DNA of 64,000 nucleotides from Oscillibacter sp. MSJ-31 (GCF_018918025.1 NZ_JAHLPT010000006.1:1-64000), one strand, 5' to 3'; positions 8,534 to 17,306 are shown, numbered from the stretch's first letter. Notes: generated by a model not told the origin, from the letters alone. A program made the numbers and translations.

Positions 8534-9370
8534 TTATTCGTAATACTTATCCGGGAACTCTCTGAAGTCCTTGTTTTTCCTCGCCATTTTTTTGCAAATT
8601 GGGCAATCATAATCAGTATAATCCTTTAAGAATTGCAACACTATTTTAGTTGTGCGTTCTCTACAAGACCTTATCGTTTCGACATACTCTACTGCCGTTT
8701 TATTATTTTCTAGGCAATTGATATATTCGCTTCTGTTGTTTGGATCGCCCTTTTGAACTGCAACAGCGGCGTAGCACATTTGATTTAGCTTTGCAAGTGT
8801 TGCTTCGGGATCGCATGTTTGTCCCACAACATCCCAGCCCATCTTATTATAGAACTTAAGCTCTCCTTTGGTTTCAATACGTGGCCAACCATAAAACGAG
8901 ACATATGTCGCATCTGTTTTTACCGGAAAGTCCATTTTCTTTGCAGCTTCACAAACGCGTTTTGTTAACTCTGGGCAAAATGGTTCAAACATTTCCGCAT
9001 TATGGAAAGATTGGTTTCTGTTCCAATTAATGTGATATCCAGAAATCCCGATTAAATCTCCCAAAACATATACGGAACCCTGTGGCATGTCGGGATTAAT
9101 GCCTCCGCAAATAAAAGTACCTATTACTTTTGAAATGCCACGATTTTTAATAGCCTCGATTGTCTGCTGGAAATTAATCTCATCCGACGGAACTTTTTGA
9201 CCATTAAATCTTCCATAAACCAGCATAACTGGAACATCATAAATATATCCCTCAAAGCATCTATCTACCGGTCCAAATGATGTGTTTACAGTAACGCGTT
9301 TTAGATTGAATTCTTCGATCACATCATCACTTCTCATGATTAATGCAACTTTTGGTTCAAAGTCACTCAT
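8534..9370 (-). CDS. MTAP/PNP-family protein (copy 1)
   Basis: A 278-residue member of the 5'-methylthioadenosine/purine nucleoside phosphorylase superfamily. GWPRIETKGEL near residue 168 corresponds to the family's GPRFET block. GWDVVGQTCDPEATLAKL corresponds to VGMT..PEA.LA, with Met replaced by Gln. The middle block YGRFNGQKVPSDEINFQQTIEAIKNRG matches the HGR..PP.E.NY..NI.ALK region. The N-terminus reads VALIMRSDDVIEEF where authentic phosphorylases have a phosphate-binding GGSG loop, so phosphorolysis is doubtful. The C-terminus has CPICKKMARKNKDFREFPDKYYE with a CxxC. The start at 9370 has GGAG eight bases upstream and aligns with copy 2. Confidence 0.8.
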   Translation of the reverse strand: MSDFEPKVALIMRSDDVIEEFNLKRVTVNTSFGPVDRCFEGYIYDVPVMLVYGRFNGQKVPSDEINFQQTIEAIKNRGISKVIGTFICGGINPDMPQGSVYVLGDLIGISGYHINWNRNQSFHNAEMFEPFCPELTKRVCEAAKKMDFPVKTDATYVSFYGWPRIETKGELKFYNKMGWDVVGQTCDPEATLAKLNQMCYAAVAVQKGDPNNRSEYINCLENNKTAVEYVETIRSCRERTTKIVLQFLKDYTDYDCPICKKMARKNKDFREFPDKYYE

Positions 9371-9493
9371 TACAATTTCTCCTTGTTCCAAAAATCATTT
9401 TTGCAAGTATTCATCACTTACAGCGATTCTTCCATATTCAGAAATATTAAACCTTGATTATGAACTGACAACAAGTATACGGTTGTCTGCTCT

Positions 9494-10330
9494 TCATTCA
9501 TAATACTTATCGGGGAACTCTCTAAAATCTTTATTTTTTCTTGCCATTTTTTTGCAGATGGGACAATCATAATCCGAATAGTCTTTCAAAAACTGTAGCA
9601 CGATTTTTGAAGTACGCTCTCTACAGGATTTAATTGATTCAACATACTCGGTAGCTTGTTCTTTCTTTTGTAAATCACCAATATAACTGCTCCGACTATT
9701 AGGATCATCTATTTGAACCGCGACGGCTGCATAACACATTTGGTAAAGCTTTGCGAGTGTTGCCTCGGGATCACACGTCTGGCCGATAACATCCCATCCC
9801 ATTTTATTGTAAAATTCTAATTCTCCCTTTGTTTCGATTCGTGGCCAACCATAGTTTGAGACATATGTTGCATCTGTTTTTACCGGAAAGTCCATTTTTT
9901 TTGCAGCTTCACAAACGCGTTTTGTTAACTCCGGGCAAAACGGTTCAAACATTTCCGCATTATGGAAAGATTGGTTTCTGTTCCAATTAATGTGATATCC
10001 AGTAATACCGATCAGGTCTCCTAAAACATATACTGATCCTTGAGGCATTTGGGGATTGATGCCGCCAACGACAAATGTGCCAATTACTTTAGAAGCGCCC
10101 CTATTTTTAATTGCTTCAATTGTCTGTTGATAATTAATTTCATCCGATGGCACCTTTTGACCATTAAACCTTCCATAAATGAGTAATACGGGAACATCAA
10201 AAACATATCCCTCAAAGCATCTATCTACTGGTCCAAATGAAGTATCGACCGTGACTCGTTTCAAATGAAACTGATCGATTAGATCATCGCTTCTCATAAT
10301 TAGTGCAACTTTTGGGTTGAAATCACTCAT
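9494..10330 (-). CDS. MTAP/PNP-family protein (copy 2)
   Basis: A 278-residue tandem paralogue of copy 1 with the same length, motifs and C-terminal CxxC tail. The N- and C-terminal thirds are nearly identical at protein level (for example NWNRNQSFHNAEMFEPFCPE). Most changes fall around residues 205-235 (VQIDDPNSRSSYIGDLQKKEQATEY versus a divergent stretch in copy 1). It likewise lacks the GGSG phosphate loop. Its start overlaps the stop of radical SAM copy B by 4 bases. Two retained, diverging copies suggest either a heteromer or two related substrates. Confidence 0.8.
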   Translation of the reverse strand: MSDFNPKVALIMRSDDLIDQFHLKRVTVDTSFGPVDRCFEGYVFDVPVLLIYGRFNGQKVPSDEINYQQTIEAIKNRGASKVIGTFVVGGINPQMPQGSVYVLGDLIGITGYHINWNRNQSFHNAEMFEPFCPELTKRVCEAAKKMDFPVKTDATYVSNYGWPRIETKGELEFYNKMGWDVIGQTCDPEATLAKLYQMCYAAVAVQIDDPNSRSSYIGDLQKKEQATEYVESIKSCRERTSKIVLQFLKDYSDYDCPICKKMARKNKDFREFPDKYYE

Positions 10331-11418
10331 TCCAATTTCCCCTTATTCCCAAAAAATAATGTGGGCAAGTAATCGTCATGCACAGATATTCTGCCATGCT
10401 CTGGTATGGAAAACTTTCTTTCCGGTAATGGGAATCCGTATCTCTTTGGGCAATATGGATCTCTTTCAGCTAACGTTCCATACCACAGTATTCTTCTGTC
10501 AAATACTCCACCCCTACACTTGAAAACAATTTCGCAGCCCGCACATTCTTTCGGAATGGTCGCTCCTTCGAAATCTTCAAAATTTATTCGAGAGAGGATA
10601 TTTTTTTCCTTGATGCTATACTGGTTGCTGTACTTATCCGATATTAAATAGGTTGATGGACAAATCTTTCCGTCTGGCAAAATTCGAATACTACCTATTC
10701 CCGTATTTTCCTTAATATTTGCATCATTTGAAAAAAGGTTTCCGATAAGAACATCACTCAGCCCTAAGACTTGATATTTTTTGTTAATATACTCTAATGC
10801 TTCTACTAAGGAATCGTACTTCAAAATAAACCTTTTGTTTATTTCTTTGTTCTCACTAACAGGTCGATAAATGTTTAGTCTTAAGATCGCATCATATGTC
10901 TCGGCTATCTTGAACAAGCCATCGATATTATCTTTTTTTATTGTGTCTTCGAATCCCACAAATACGATTGTTGCTTTTTTGCCGGTGTTTTTTAAGATAG
11001 ATAGCGTCTGGAGAGCCCAATCGTATGCAGACTTTTGTCCTCTAAATGAGCAATGCTTCTCTCGGTCAGCAAAATCTAGCGAAACATCGACTTCATCAAT
11101 AGATTTCAGAAAAATGCGTTTAAGTTCCGGACTGTCGGTTATTCGTTGTGAAATATAACCGTTGGTGGTAACTGATTGTGCTATGGTCGGATAATTGTCG
11201 CGAACGTACTCAATGAAGCAAAAGAAATCGTCAATTACTGCATTTTCTCCGGTTCCATAATTTATTGAATCGATCTGTTCGTGGTTTTCGTCAACGAACC
11301 TAATCCAGTCAGAAATTGAAATGTCATTCGTTTTTTCTCGTGTCTCATGGCTATAGCAAAAGGAACAATGCATATTACATAAACTCGTTAGTCCCCAGCC
11401 AATATTGTATTTTCTCAT
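10327..11418 (-). CDS. Radical SAM/SPASM domain protein (copy B)
   Basis: A 363-residue radical SAM protein with CNMHCSFC (CxxxCxxC) at residues 14-21. In place of the usual GGEP there is NYGTGENAV near residue 55. C-terminal cysteines (CPSTYLIS, CAGCEIVFKCRGG, DPYCPKRYG) indicate a SPASM or twitch-type auxiliary cluster domain. I prefer the ATG at 11418 over the TTG at 11439 because a purine-rich AAAGG stands upstream and the radical SAM strand then starts at MRKYNIGWGL. It overlaps MTAP-like copy 2 by 4 bases and is 33 bases after the 379-residue unknown protein. It differs strongly from copy A, so the two probably do different steps. Confidence 0.82.
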   Translation of the reverse strand: MRKYNIGWGLTSLCNMHCSFCYSHETREKTNDISISDWIRFVDENHEQIDSINYGTGENAVIDDFFCFIEYVRDNYPTIAQSVTTNGYISQRITDSPELKRIFLKSIDEVDVSLDFADREKHCSFRGQKSAYDWALQTLSILKNTGKKATIVFVGFEDTIKKDNIDGLFKIAETYDAILRLNIYRPVSENKEINKRFILKYDSLVEALEYINKKYQVLGLSDVLIGNLFSNDANIKENTGIGSIRILPDGKICPSTYLISDKYSNQYSIKEKNILSRINFEDFEGATIPKECAGCEIVFKCRGGVFDRRILWYGTLAERDPYCPKRYGFPLPERKFSIPEHGRISVHDDYLPTLFFGNKGKLE

Positions 11419-11451
11419 AGTCTGACCTTTTTTCTGCAATAAGTGTTTCCC

Positions 11452-12591
11452 TCAAATGGATGCCAGTTCTTTGTTAAGTTCTCTCAATGCATGCCAAAGG
11501 GATGTAGTAGTAATCTTTAATTTATCTCCTGCAATGCACTCAAAAACAGGAGGATAACCGGGCTCGCTCCTAAGCATTTCTAATCCGGAAGAATAATTTC
11601 CCATACCTTTAATCTTATGTGGCATTGGGCCGGCAATTATCCCATTAATTCTGTTGCTATATCTCATTTTACTGAAATCCATGTTTGCAATCTTTTCATA
11701 GTCATCAAACATTTCAATAGTGAAGCCATACTGTTTAGAAATGCCGTGCAGTTTATTCTTGATAGAGGGCTTGTTTAATGCGCCAATAAATCTTATTGTT
11801 TTCCCTCGCAAGAACCTTAATTCGGCGTCAGGCAAATCAGGAACATCAACAACCTCCAGGACCTGTTGCGGTTCTTTCTTTTCAAAGTATTTCCCTGCAG
11901 GGGCATGCGTATTAATCCCAGTCGCTGCTTCCTTGACGACGATAGAATCTTCGTCCTCATCCCACAAGACAAATTCCTCGTGGGTAATGCCAGGTTCGAC
12001 ATACTTTCCCGGGTTTTCAACATATGCCGTAAAGTCATCAAACACATCTTGTACTGATTGGGGAAAACGGGTCCGGTCACATCTATGGTATTCTTTAATA
12101 AAAACGCTCTGAAACCGCGAAACGAACAATTCCTTATCTTCTGTAGCCACAGTTGCAGACAAAAAATTATTCTTGTAATAGTTGAATAATGACTCTACAG
12201 CAGCAGCAAGACGTTCAAGCTGCTCTGCTTTATTTTGCCCACAAGCAGTAATAATTTTCTCAAAAAGAGCAGATGGATTCTCTATAAAGTAGAGAGGAGT
12301 TCGCCTTCCGTATATAATAATCTCATAGCGAATAAACCATCCCGGCTTCGTGCTAGACGTAGAACTAAACGCAACGCTTTTGAATAACTGCATTATATTG
12401 TTTGAGTGAATATAGTCATTCCATGAGATATATTGCTGTATTAAGTCGTGGCAAATTTTTGAAAAAACTCTTGAGCGGATTTCTTTCGTTTGCGCAGGAA
12501 CCGCATCAATACCGTTTAACATCAATTCTTCATATATTCTTTCAATGGAATCAAGATTTGATATTTGGTTGATGTCTTCTTGCTTTATCAC
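11452..12591 (-). CDS. Unknown protein with a C-terminal Rossmann-like domain
   Basis: A 379-residue protein I cannot name. Residues about 1-200 are helical and mostly featureless. A linker with an acidic patch (LWDEDEDSIVV) follows. The last ~115 residues look like a compact alpha/beta domain: KTIRFIGALNKPSIKNKL, a NGIIAGPMPHKIKGMGNYSS core, then YPPVF and LKITTTSLWHALREL. I have the impression of similar GPxPH-containing tails in many uncharacterised bacterial proteins, but cannot give a family name. Its start overlaps the preceding 559-residue gene by 4 bases, and together with the helicase they form a tight three-gene unit. A role in the helicase's DNA transaction is inference. Confidence 0.6.
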   Translation of the reverse strand: MIKQEDINQISNLDSIERIYEELMLNGIDAVPAQTKEIRSRVFSKICHDLIQQYISWNDYIHSNNIMQLFKSVAFSSTSSTKPGWFIRYEIIIYGRRTPLYFIENPSALFEKIITACGQNKAEQLERLAAAVESLFNYYKNNFLSATVATEDKELFVSRFQSVFIKEYHRCDRTRFPQSVQDVFDDFTAYVENPGKYVEPGITHEEFVLWDEDEDSIVVKEAATGINTHAPAGKYFEKKEPQQVLEVVDVPDLPDAELRFLRGKTIRFIGALNKPSIKNKLHGISKQYGFTIEMFDDYEKIANMDFSKMRYSNRINGIIAGPMPHKIKGMGNYSSGLEMLRSEPGYPPVFECIAGDKLKITTTSLWHALRELNKELASI

Positions 12592-14267
12592 CGTATCTCA
12601 CCTTCCTGTGTCATGGTAAAAAGGTTCATCTCTTCATCAGGCTTTTCAGAAGCCTGATGCGTTTTTTTTGATGTTTTCTTTTTTGAAGTTTTTTTCTTTG
12701 ACAAAGTCAAGTACTGTTTATGAATCTGAGGCGCAAACATCGTAATATCTGCTTCTAACGCATATGATTTGGACAGTGCTTCTTTCAACGCAACATACTG
12801 GAACGGAAGAGTTTTTGAAAGAAGGTCGCGGAGTTTTTCCACAAGCGCCTGAATTTTGTCGTCTGTTTTTCCAACGCAATAGCAATACTCAATTTTAGTA
12901 TTTATATAAGTGCAGCGATAATTCCCAACCATCATTTCGTCGGGTTTTAATTTAATTCCATTGATTTTCTGGAATGCATCTACCGGGATTAAGCTGTAAG
13001 AAGTATCTTGCCAGTCGGCTACTTGAGCCTCGCCAGCGTATACAACTTCGGGGTTCTTAAACTCCTCATATATGCTCTTCATTCCATTTTTGATAGCCCA
13101 AAGTGAAAGAAGGATAGGGACGCATACTGTGCCATTAAGTCCAAACTCAGCAATGTTTTCATTTATGCGATCAAAGCCATAGTCAAAAAACATATATAAT
13201 GCATAAACTGGGAGCACAACATCTCTGTCATTACGAAGAATAGCTATCCGGTCTCGCGCTCTTAAATCAGAAAGGCATTCCTCTACATGACACCTGACAT
13301 TCCAATCGGTTATTCTATCTAAGAGCATTGATTTGAACTCTGCTTTATCCTTAATATCATAATCAAGCAATGTAGAAATAACGATTGAATAGAAGTTTCC
13401 ACTATCCTCTTTACCTTGCGCAACACTTTTTAGCTCATAATAATACTGCTCAAGTAAGCTGTTCGGCTTTTTGAGATAACACGCGAGGTCAAAAGGCATG
13501 TTAGGATAAACAGAGGACTTGATATACTCTTCGAACGAGCAATCATACCCTAATAACGAAAAGAGCGTAGCATCCAATTTGCCATTGAGCGGGCGATTCC
13601 CTTGGATAAGCATTAAATAGCCTGCAAGCAATTTGTTTTTTAGGTTCACATATTCGTTGTTTTTTTCTTCTTGTCCAATGGAATTAGACAGATCGACACT
13701 GCTTAAGTCAAATTCATCCATATCGTCTAGGAACATCGATACTTCATCACCAAATGAATCATTCGCTTTGAGGCTGGCAATGATAGCATCTACCACCCCA
13801 TTTGAAAGAACTGTTTTTGGTGAGTACGGTTTTTTGCTAATCAAATGAGATGGGACATAAAGCGTTGTGTCGCCCTGCAAAAAAACGAGTTGCTTTTCAA
13901 GCGCAGTAATGCTTATTACATTGCTGAAAGGCACGGAGTTTTCAAGATGGTATGCAACCGCATTTGGAAAATCTGATATCTTCCCAGTGTGAATGCTCCC
14001 GCTTTTGTCATATGAGGTTGCTAAACACTCATTGCTGATATACACCTTCACAACGACAGCAACATCGTAGCTTCCGTTGCAGCATCGCTTAATAACTTCA
14101 TCTGGTGCTATCGCCTTGTTGAAATATAGAACGCCTCCAGACATATTATCGGACAATGTATAGTTGCTCTGAAACTCATCCTCAATAGGGGCTATTTCAT
14201 TGTTAATCATGTACCTTTTCAAGGCCGATTGATTTGTATATAAGAAAACTTCAGTAAAATTGTCCAT
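12588..14267 (-). CDS. Large unknown protein with lysine-rich tail
   Basis: A 559-residue protein with no domain I recognise. The N-terminal ~170 residues look alpha/beta (VFLYTNQSALKRYMI, DVAVVVKVYISNECLA). The middle is mainly helical, and the C-terminus has a strongly basic, low-complexity stretch (SKKKTSKKKTSKKTHQ), which could contact nucleic acid. It starts 4 bases after the helicase gene's stop and overlaps the next gene by 4 bases, so the three are almost certainly co-translated. It could be the effector or scaffold of a helicase-containing complex; no nuclease motif is evident by eye. Confidence 0.55.
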   Translation of the reverse strand: MDNFTEVFLYTNQSALKRYMINNEIAPIEDEFQSNYTLSDNMSGGVLYFNKAIAPDEVIKRCCNGSYDVAVVVKVYISNECLATSYDKSGSIHTGKISDFPNAVAYHLENSVPFSNVISITALEKQLVFLQGDTTLYVPSHLISKKPYSPKTVLSNGVVDAIIASLKANDSFGDEVSMFLDDMDEFDLSSVDLSNSIGQEEKNNEYVNLKNKLLAGYLMLIQGNRPLNGKLDATLFSLLGYDCSFEEYIKSSVYPNMPFDLACYLKKPNSLLEQYYYELKSVAQGKEDSGNFYSIVISTLLDYDIKDKAEFKSMLLDRITDWNVRCHVEECLSDLRARDRIAILRNDRDVVLPVYALYMFFDYGFDRINENIAEFGLNGTVCVPILLSLWAIKNGMKSIYEEFKNPEVVYAGEAQVADWQDTSYSLIPVDAFQKINGIKLKPDEMMVGNYRCTYINTKIEYCYCVGKTDDKIQALVEKLRDLLSKTLPFQYVALKEALSKSYALEADITMFAPQIHKQYLTLSKKKTSKKKTSKKTHQASEKPDEEMNLFTMTQEGEIR

Positions 14268-14271
14268 GAAT

Positions 14272-15501
14272 TCACCTCATGATTTTGAATAACGCTTCAT
14301 TTTGCTTTATTACATTGAGTACGGCACAGTTGTAATCGTATGAGCAATTAAAGGTAAGTGTCAACTTGTCTTTTGCTCTCGTAACAGCAACATAAAACTT
14401 ATTCTTATCAGCTGGAGTATTTAAGTCGAGTTTCTGGCAATTCATTATGTATGCTTCGTCAAATTCCATTCCTTTTGCACTCTTAAAAGTAACGAGGAAT
14501 ACGCCAGTCTGGTTTAAGTTGTCAGCCTTTTTCATGTTGTCTGTATAACCATATTTATAGAAGAACTTCGACCTTGGGATGATACCCTTCGATACCGCAT
14601 TATCCATCAGTTGTTTCAGCAATTCGAATGATTCTTGGTCAGGCACAATGATACCCACCTGCTTATTCATCTGGTAAGCGGTATCTGCTAATTGATCTAT
14701 CATGGTTTGTGTTGCATTGGAAAAAATAACCTCTGGCAATTCACCGATGCTTCTCTTGCAAACTGTGGTCCTCAACGACAGCGCATTATTCCCGTAATTA
14801 TTATAAAAAAGCTTTGCGACTCGCTCAATTGACACCGTGTTCCTAAAGTTATCTACCAAGTCATAAAAAGACTCTTGCAACTTCAATGCCGACAGAATTC
14901 TATTGCAGTCGAGTCCGGCCTTTCGAATCAATTCGACGTTTGCATCTTCATTTTCTCTGCCGACTTCTTGAGCATCATCATACGTCACAACAATCCGATC
15001 TGCAATTTTGCTGAAAAAATCGTATGCTTCATTTGGCAGATCCTGACCTTCATCGATGAATATGTCATTATACCGAATCTCTTTTTGCGCATTGGATGGC
15101 AATTTGCAGTAGCTATTATACAAGTTGTCCCACTGAGGCCATCCGGTTTTTCCATATCCGTATTCTCTGTTGATAACATCCCTGAATTTTTGAGAGCGGT
15201 AATCTCGCATATGCTCATTTTCGAATTGGTTTAGCGCCTGTTCCATTTTTGACCCCAATTGCCAGCAAAATGAATGAACCGTATTTGAATCGACAGAACA
15301 ACCATTTATCATCCTGCTCAGCGGATTGGAGTAAGTCAACAGGATCTGCTTTGCATTTCCATTTTTGCTCATCCCAGACATTGCCAGTACGGTTTTCCCT
15401 GTACCCGGGCCACCAACGATTGCTATTTTTTGTTCTCTTGAAATCATATTAACAATATGATTTTGAATAGGACTTAGTTTGCTGTTGTCTAATCTTTCCA
15501 T
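14272..15501 (-). CDS. UvrD-like superfamily 1 helicase, compact form
   Basis: A 409-residue SF1 helicase-like ATPase. Motif I is GGPGTGKT (residues about 30-37), motif II is FIDEGQDLPN near 150, a VDNFRNT arginine region follows, and the C-terminal motifs are FKSAKGMEFDEAYI and YVAVTRAKDKLTL. At about 410 residues it lacks the large 1B/2B insertions of full UvrD/Rep. Small SF1 proteins of this kind are common partners in anti-phage systems. It opens the minus-strand gene train and is followed closely by two unknown genes. The plus-strand WYL-domain remnant begins 90 bases upstream. A role in defence is inference. Confidence 0.82.
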   Translation of the reverse strand: MERLDNSKLSPIQNHIVNMISREQKIAIVGGPGTGKTVLAMSGMSKNGNAKQILLTYSNPLSRMINGCSVDSNTVHSFCWQLGSKMEQALNQFENEHMRDYRSQKFRDVINREYGYGKTGWPQWDNLYNSYCKLPSNAQKEIRYNDIFIDEGQDLPNEAYDFFSKIADRIVVTYDDAQEVGRENEDANVELIRKAGLDCNRILSALKLQESFYDLVDNFRNTVSIERVAKLFYNNYGNNALSLRTTVCKRSIGELPEVIFSNATQTMIDQLADTAYQMNKQVGIIVPDQESFELLKQLMDNAVSKGIIPRSKFFYKYGYTDNMKKADNLNQTGVFLVTFKSAKGMEFDEAYIMNCQKLDLNTPADKNKFYVAVTRAKDKLTLTFNCSYDYNCAVLNVIKQNEALFKIMR

Positions 15502-15590
15502 GCTATATACCTCTCAAAAGCAACAATTATCCTGTTGGACCAGTACACCTCTTCTATTGCTCAGTATTCACAGGTCAAAGTACAGTATAG

Positions 15591-16313
15591 TATATAACAT
15601 CACTGCCAGGAATTCAAGAAAAGTACGCTGTTTTTCAAAAGCACAACAATGAGACAATCTATTATGCTGTAGGTTTTTTGGAAGACGCTCTACAGCAGAA
15701 GCGTCAGGTTTCCTTTAAGTATTTTGATCTCGACGAGAATGCTCATAAAGTCTTTCGGCGAGATGGTCTTTTATATGTTATGGAGCCAATTTCACTAGTT
15801 TTCAACGAGGACAACTATAGTCCTCTTTGGATGTCTGTAATCTACGGAATAAAGCTCGGCGGCAGCGGCGGCAGCGATGATATTGTTGCCGTGGCACTTT
15901 CCCAGATCGGCAATGTCGGCGGTGAGCCGTACTGGTCATGGTACGGGTTCAACTCCCGCGTAGAATGGTGTGCCTGCTTTGTGAGCTGGTGTGCCAACGA
16001 ATGCGGTTATATTGAAAGCGGCGCTGTTCCTTTATATGCGTATTGTCCCTTTGGCGTGGATTGGTTCAAATCCCACTGCCAATGGATGGATGGCAGTGAA
16101 GCGCCGGAACCCGGCATGATTATCTTTTTCGATTGGGATGATCGCGGCTCCTCCGGCAAGCAGGACGGTTCCGCAGACCATACCGGTATCGTTGAGAGAG
16201 TGGAAGATGGCATCGTCTACACGGTTGAAGGCAATTCCAGCGACGGCTGCCGTGAGCGGCAGTATGCCGTTGGGCACCATGAAATCCTCGGGTATGGGGT
16301 GATTTCCGGGTAG
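15591..16313 (+). pseudogene. Chimeric ORF: WYL-domain fragment joined to CHAP-domain C-terminus
   Basis: The frame is open from the stop at 15588. The first ~85 codons encode a piece of a WYL regulator (NNETIYYAVGFLEDAL, QVSFKYFDLDENAHKVFRRDG, then VMEPISLVFNEDNY). After about 15847 the sequence changes to GGSGGSDDIVAVALSQIGNVGG and a CHAP amidase domain of the type in Tn916/CTn-like elements, with Cys in EWCACFVSWC and His in ADHTGIVERV. The WYL part lacks its helix-turn-helix and the CHAP part lacks its secretion region, so neither is a normal gene. A TTG at 15678 could start a 211-residue hybrid. This is the right edge of the cassette. Confidence 0.7.
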
Positions 16314-16360
16314 TGTCTCCTCTTTTGGTAACAAGAGTTCTGCCGATACTATCAATATGG

Positions 16361-16399
16361 GCAAGCGCGATGTCCCTCACATAAGGGCATCGCGCTTGC
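16361..16399. terminator. Bidirectional hairpin terminator
   Basis: A near-perfect 15-bp stem (gcaagcgcgatg at 16361 and its complement ending at 16399) with one bulge is followed by attttattt on the plus strand. It lies between the CHAP remnant and the converging minus-strand gene ending at 16404. Confidence 0.65.
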
Positions 16400-16403
16400 G
16401 ATT

Positions 16404-16655
16404 TTATTTGAGTTCATCAAGTTCATATAGAGCGACTGAGCTTTGTTCCAAGAAATCCTTCCAAGCCTTTTCTATGTCGTAAAGCTCATCATCTGTTTCC
16501 CCTCGCAACCGCAATTCAGCCAGAACGCTCTTCATCAGATCAAGGTTCGGTTTTCTGACCGTCAATTCTCTTTTCAAGATATCGTTCAAGTCCTTTACGG
16601 TCATGTTTGATAGAGCGATATTCTCGCTCAAAGGGCACATATTATCCATGTCCAT
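16404..16655 (-). CDS. Small hypothetical protein
   Basis: An 83-residue acidic, helical protein (NMTVKDLNDILKREL, MKSVLAELRLRGETDDELYDIEKAWKDFLE). No family recognised. Small helical proteins of this kind are frequent in Clostridia conjugative elements. It lies 5 bases beyond the shared terminator and is convergent with the CHAP remnant. Confidence 0.5.
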   Translation of the reverse strand: MDMDNMCPLSENIALSNMTVKDLNDILKRELTVRKPNLDLMKSVLAELRLRGETDDELYDIEKAWKDFLEQSSVALYELDELK

Positions 16656-16679
16656 TCGTTTTCTCCCGTTCTATTCATA

Positions 16680-16797
16680 TTATTGATCCTCATTTGCAAG
16701 GTTAATTACTTTTTTTCCGGTTTTTTCGGCATAGTCAATAGCCTGATATGCCCCGCCCTTTTGATGATTTACATATGATTTCCGAACCCTCCATTCG
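16680..16797 (-). pseudogene. C-terminal fragment of a SLOG/DUF1273-like protein
   Basis: The minus-strand frame ending at 16680 reads EWRVRKSYVNHQKGGAYQAIDYAEKTGKKVINLAN. This resembles the C-terminal helix-strand of DUF1273/SLOG proteins, where GGAY...YA...K.VINL is usual. The upstream part of the frame is antisense to a different fragment, so the gene is cut at about 16797. Assignment rests on a short match. Confidence 0.4.
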
Positions 16798-17022
16798 GAA
16801 GAGGAAATGCTGAAAGAGATCGCCGCCATTACTGCGCCTCTCATTTCAAGGAATGAACGAACCATTGTTTTTACAAAAAGTGATGTGATCTCGGAAAAGG
16901 TTGCAGATGCAATCGGCTGGGAAGCGGATATTGTCTCCAAAGAAAATCCGTCTGCTTATTATCATTTTGCTGCCGGAGAAAGCAAAGTTTTTGTCGCAAG
17001 TGATGAGTTAGGTATATTGTAA
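16798..17022 (+). pseudogene. Fragment resembling a RecQ-like helicase C-terminal domain
   Basis: The plus frame reads EEEMLKEIAAITAPLIS, then RTIVFTKSDVISEKVADAIG and FAAGESKVFVASDELGIL before a stop. This resembles SF2 helicase motifs IV-V (IVF..S......A..L and F..G...V.VAT..LG.G). It is broken at the left by the SLOG-like fragment and ends at motif V. A junction of two gene remnants is the simplest reading. Confidence 0.4.
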
Positions 17023-17306
17023 CCATAATCGCACCAGAAGGGAGCGGTTATGCAGCAGTTTGCCCCCATTTTACCCAGAAGTTGATATAGAATTTTTTGC
17101 TGCCCTTGTTCATCCGCAGGAGAGAGCTGATTGTATGTGGGATAATAAGACTATCAAAGCAATGGTGGTGTATGCGTAATTGTGCGGCAGGTCGCGAGGA
17201 TGCCCCTCTTGATACCCCCCTTTGTTTGAGGTTAAATTTGCGGTGGGAAACATTTTTAAGCCCTGAAACCGTTGCGGCGCAATGAATACGAGTTTGCGGG
17301 CCAGCG

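Noticed and set aside
10327-11418. Radical SAM copy B as a prokaryotic viperin
   Set aside because: The cluster motif context (LTSLCNMHCSFCYS) and the C-terminal SPASM-type cysteines do not fit viperin, although a nucleotide-kinase-like gene is nearby.
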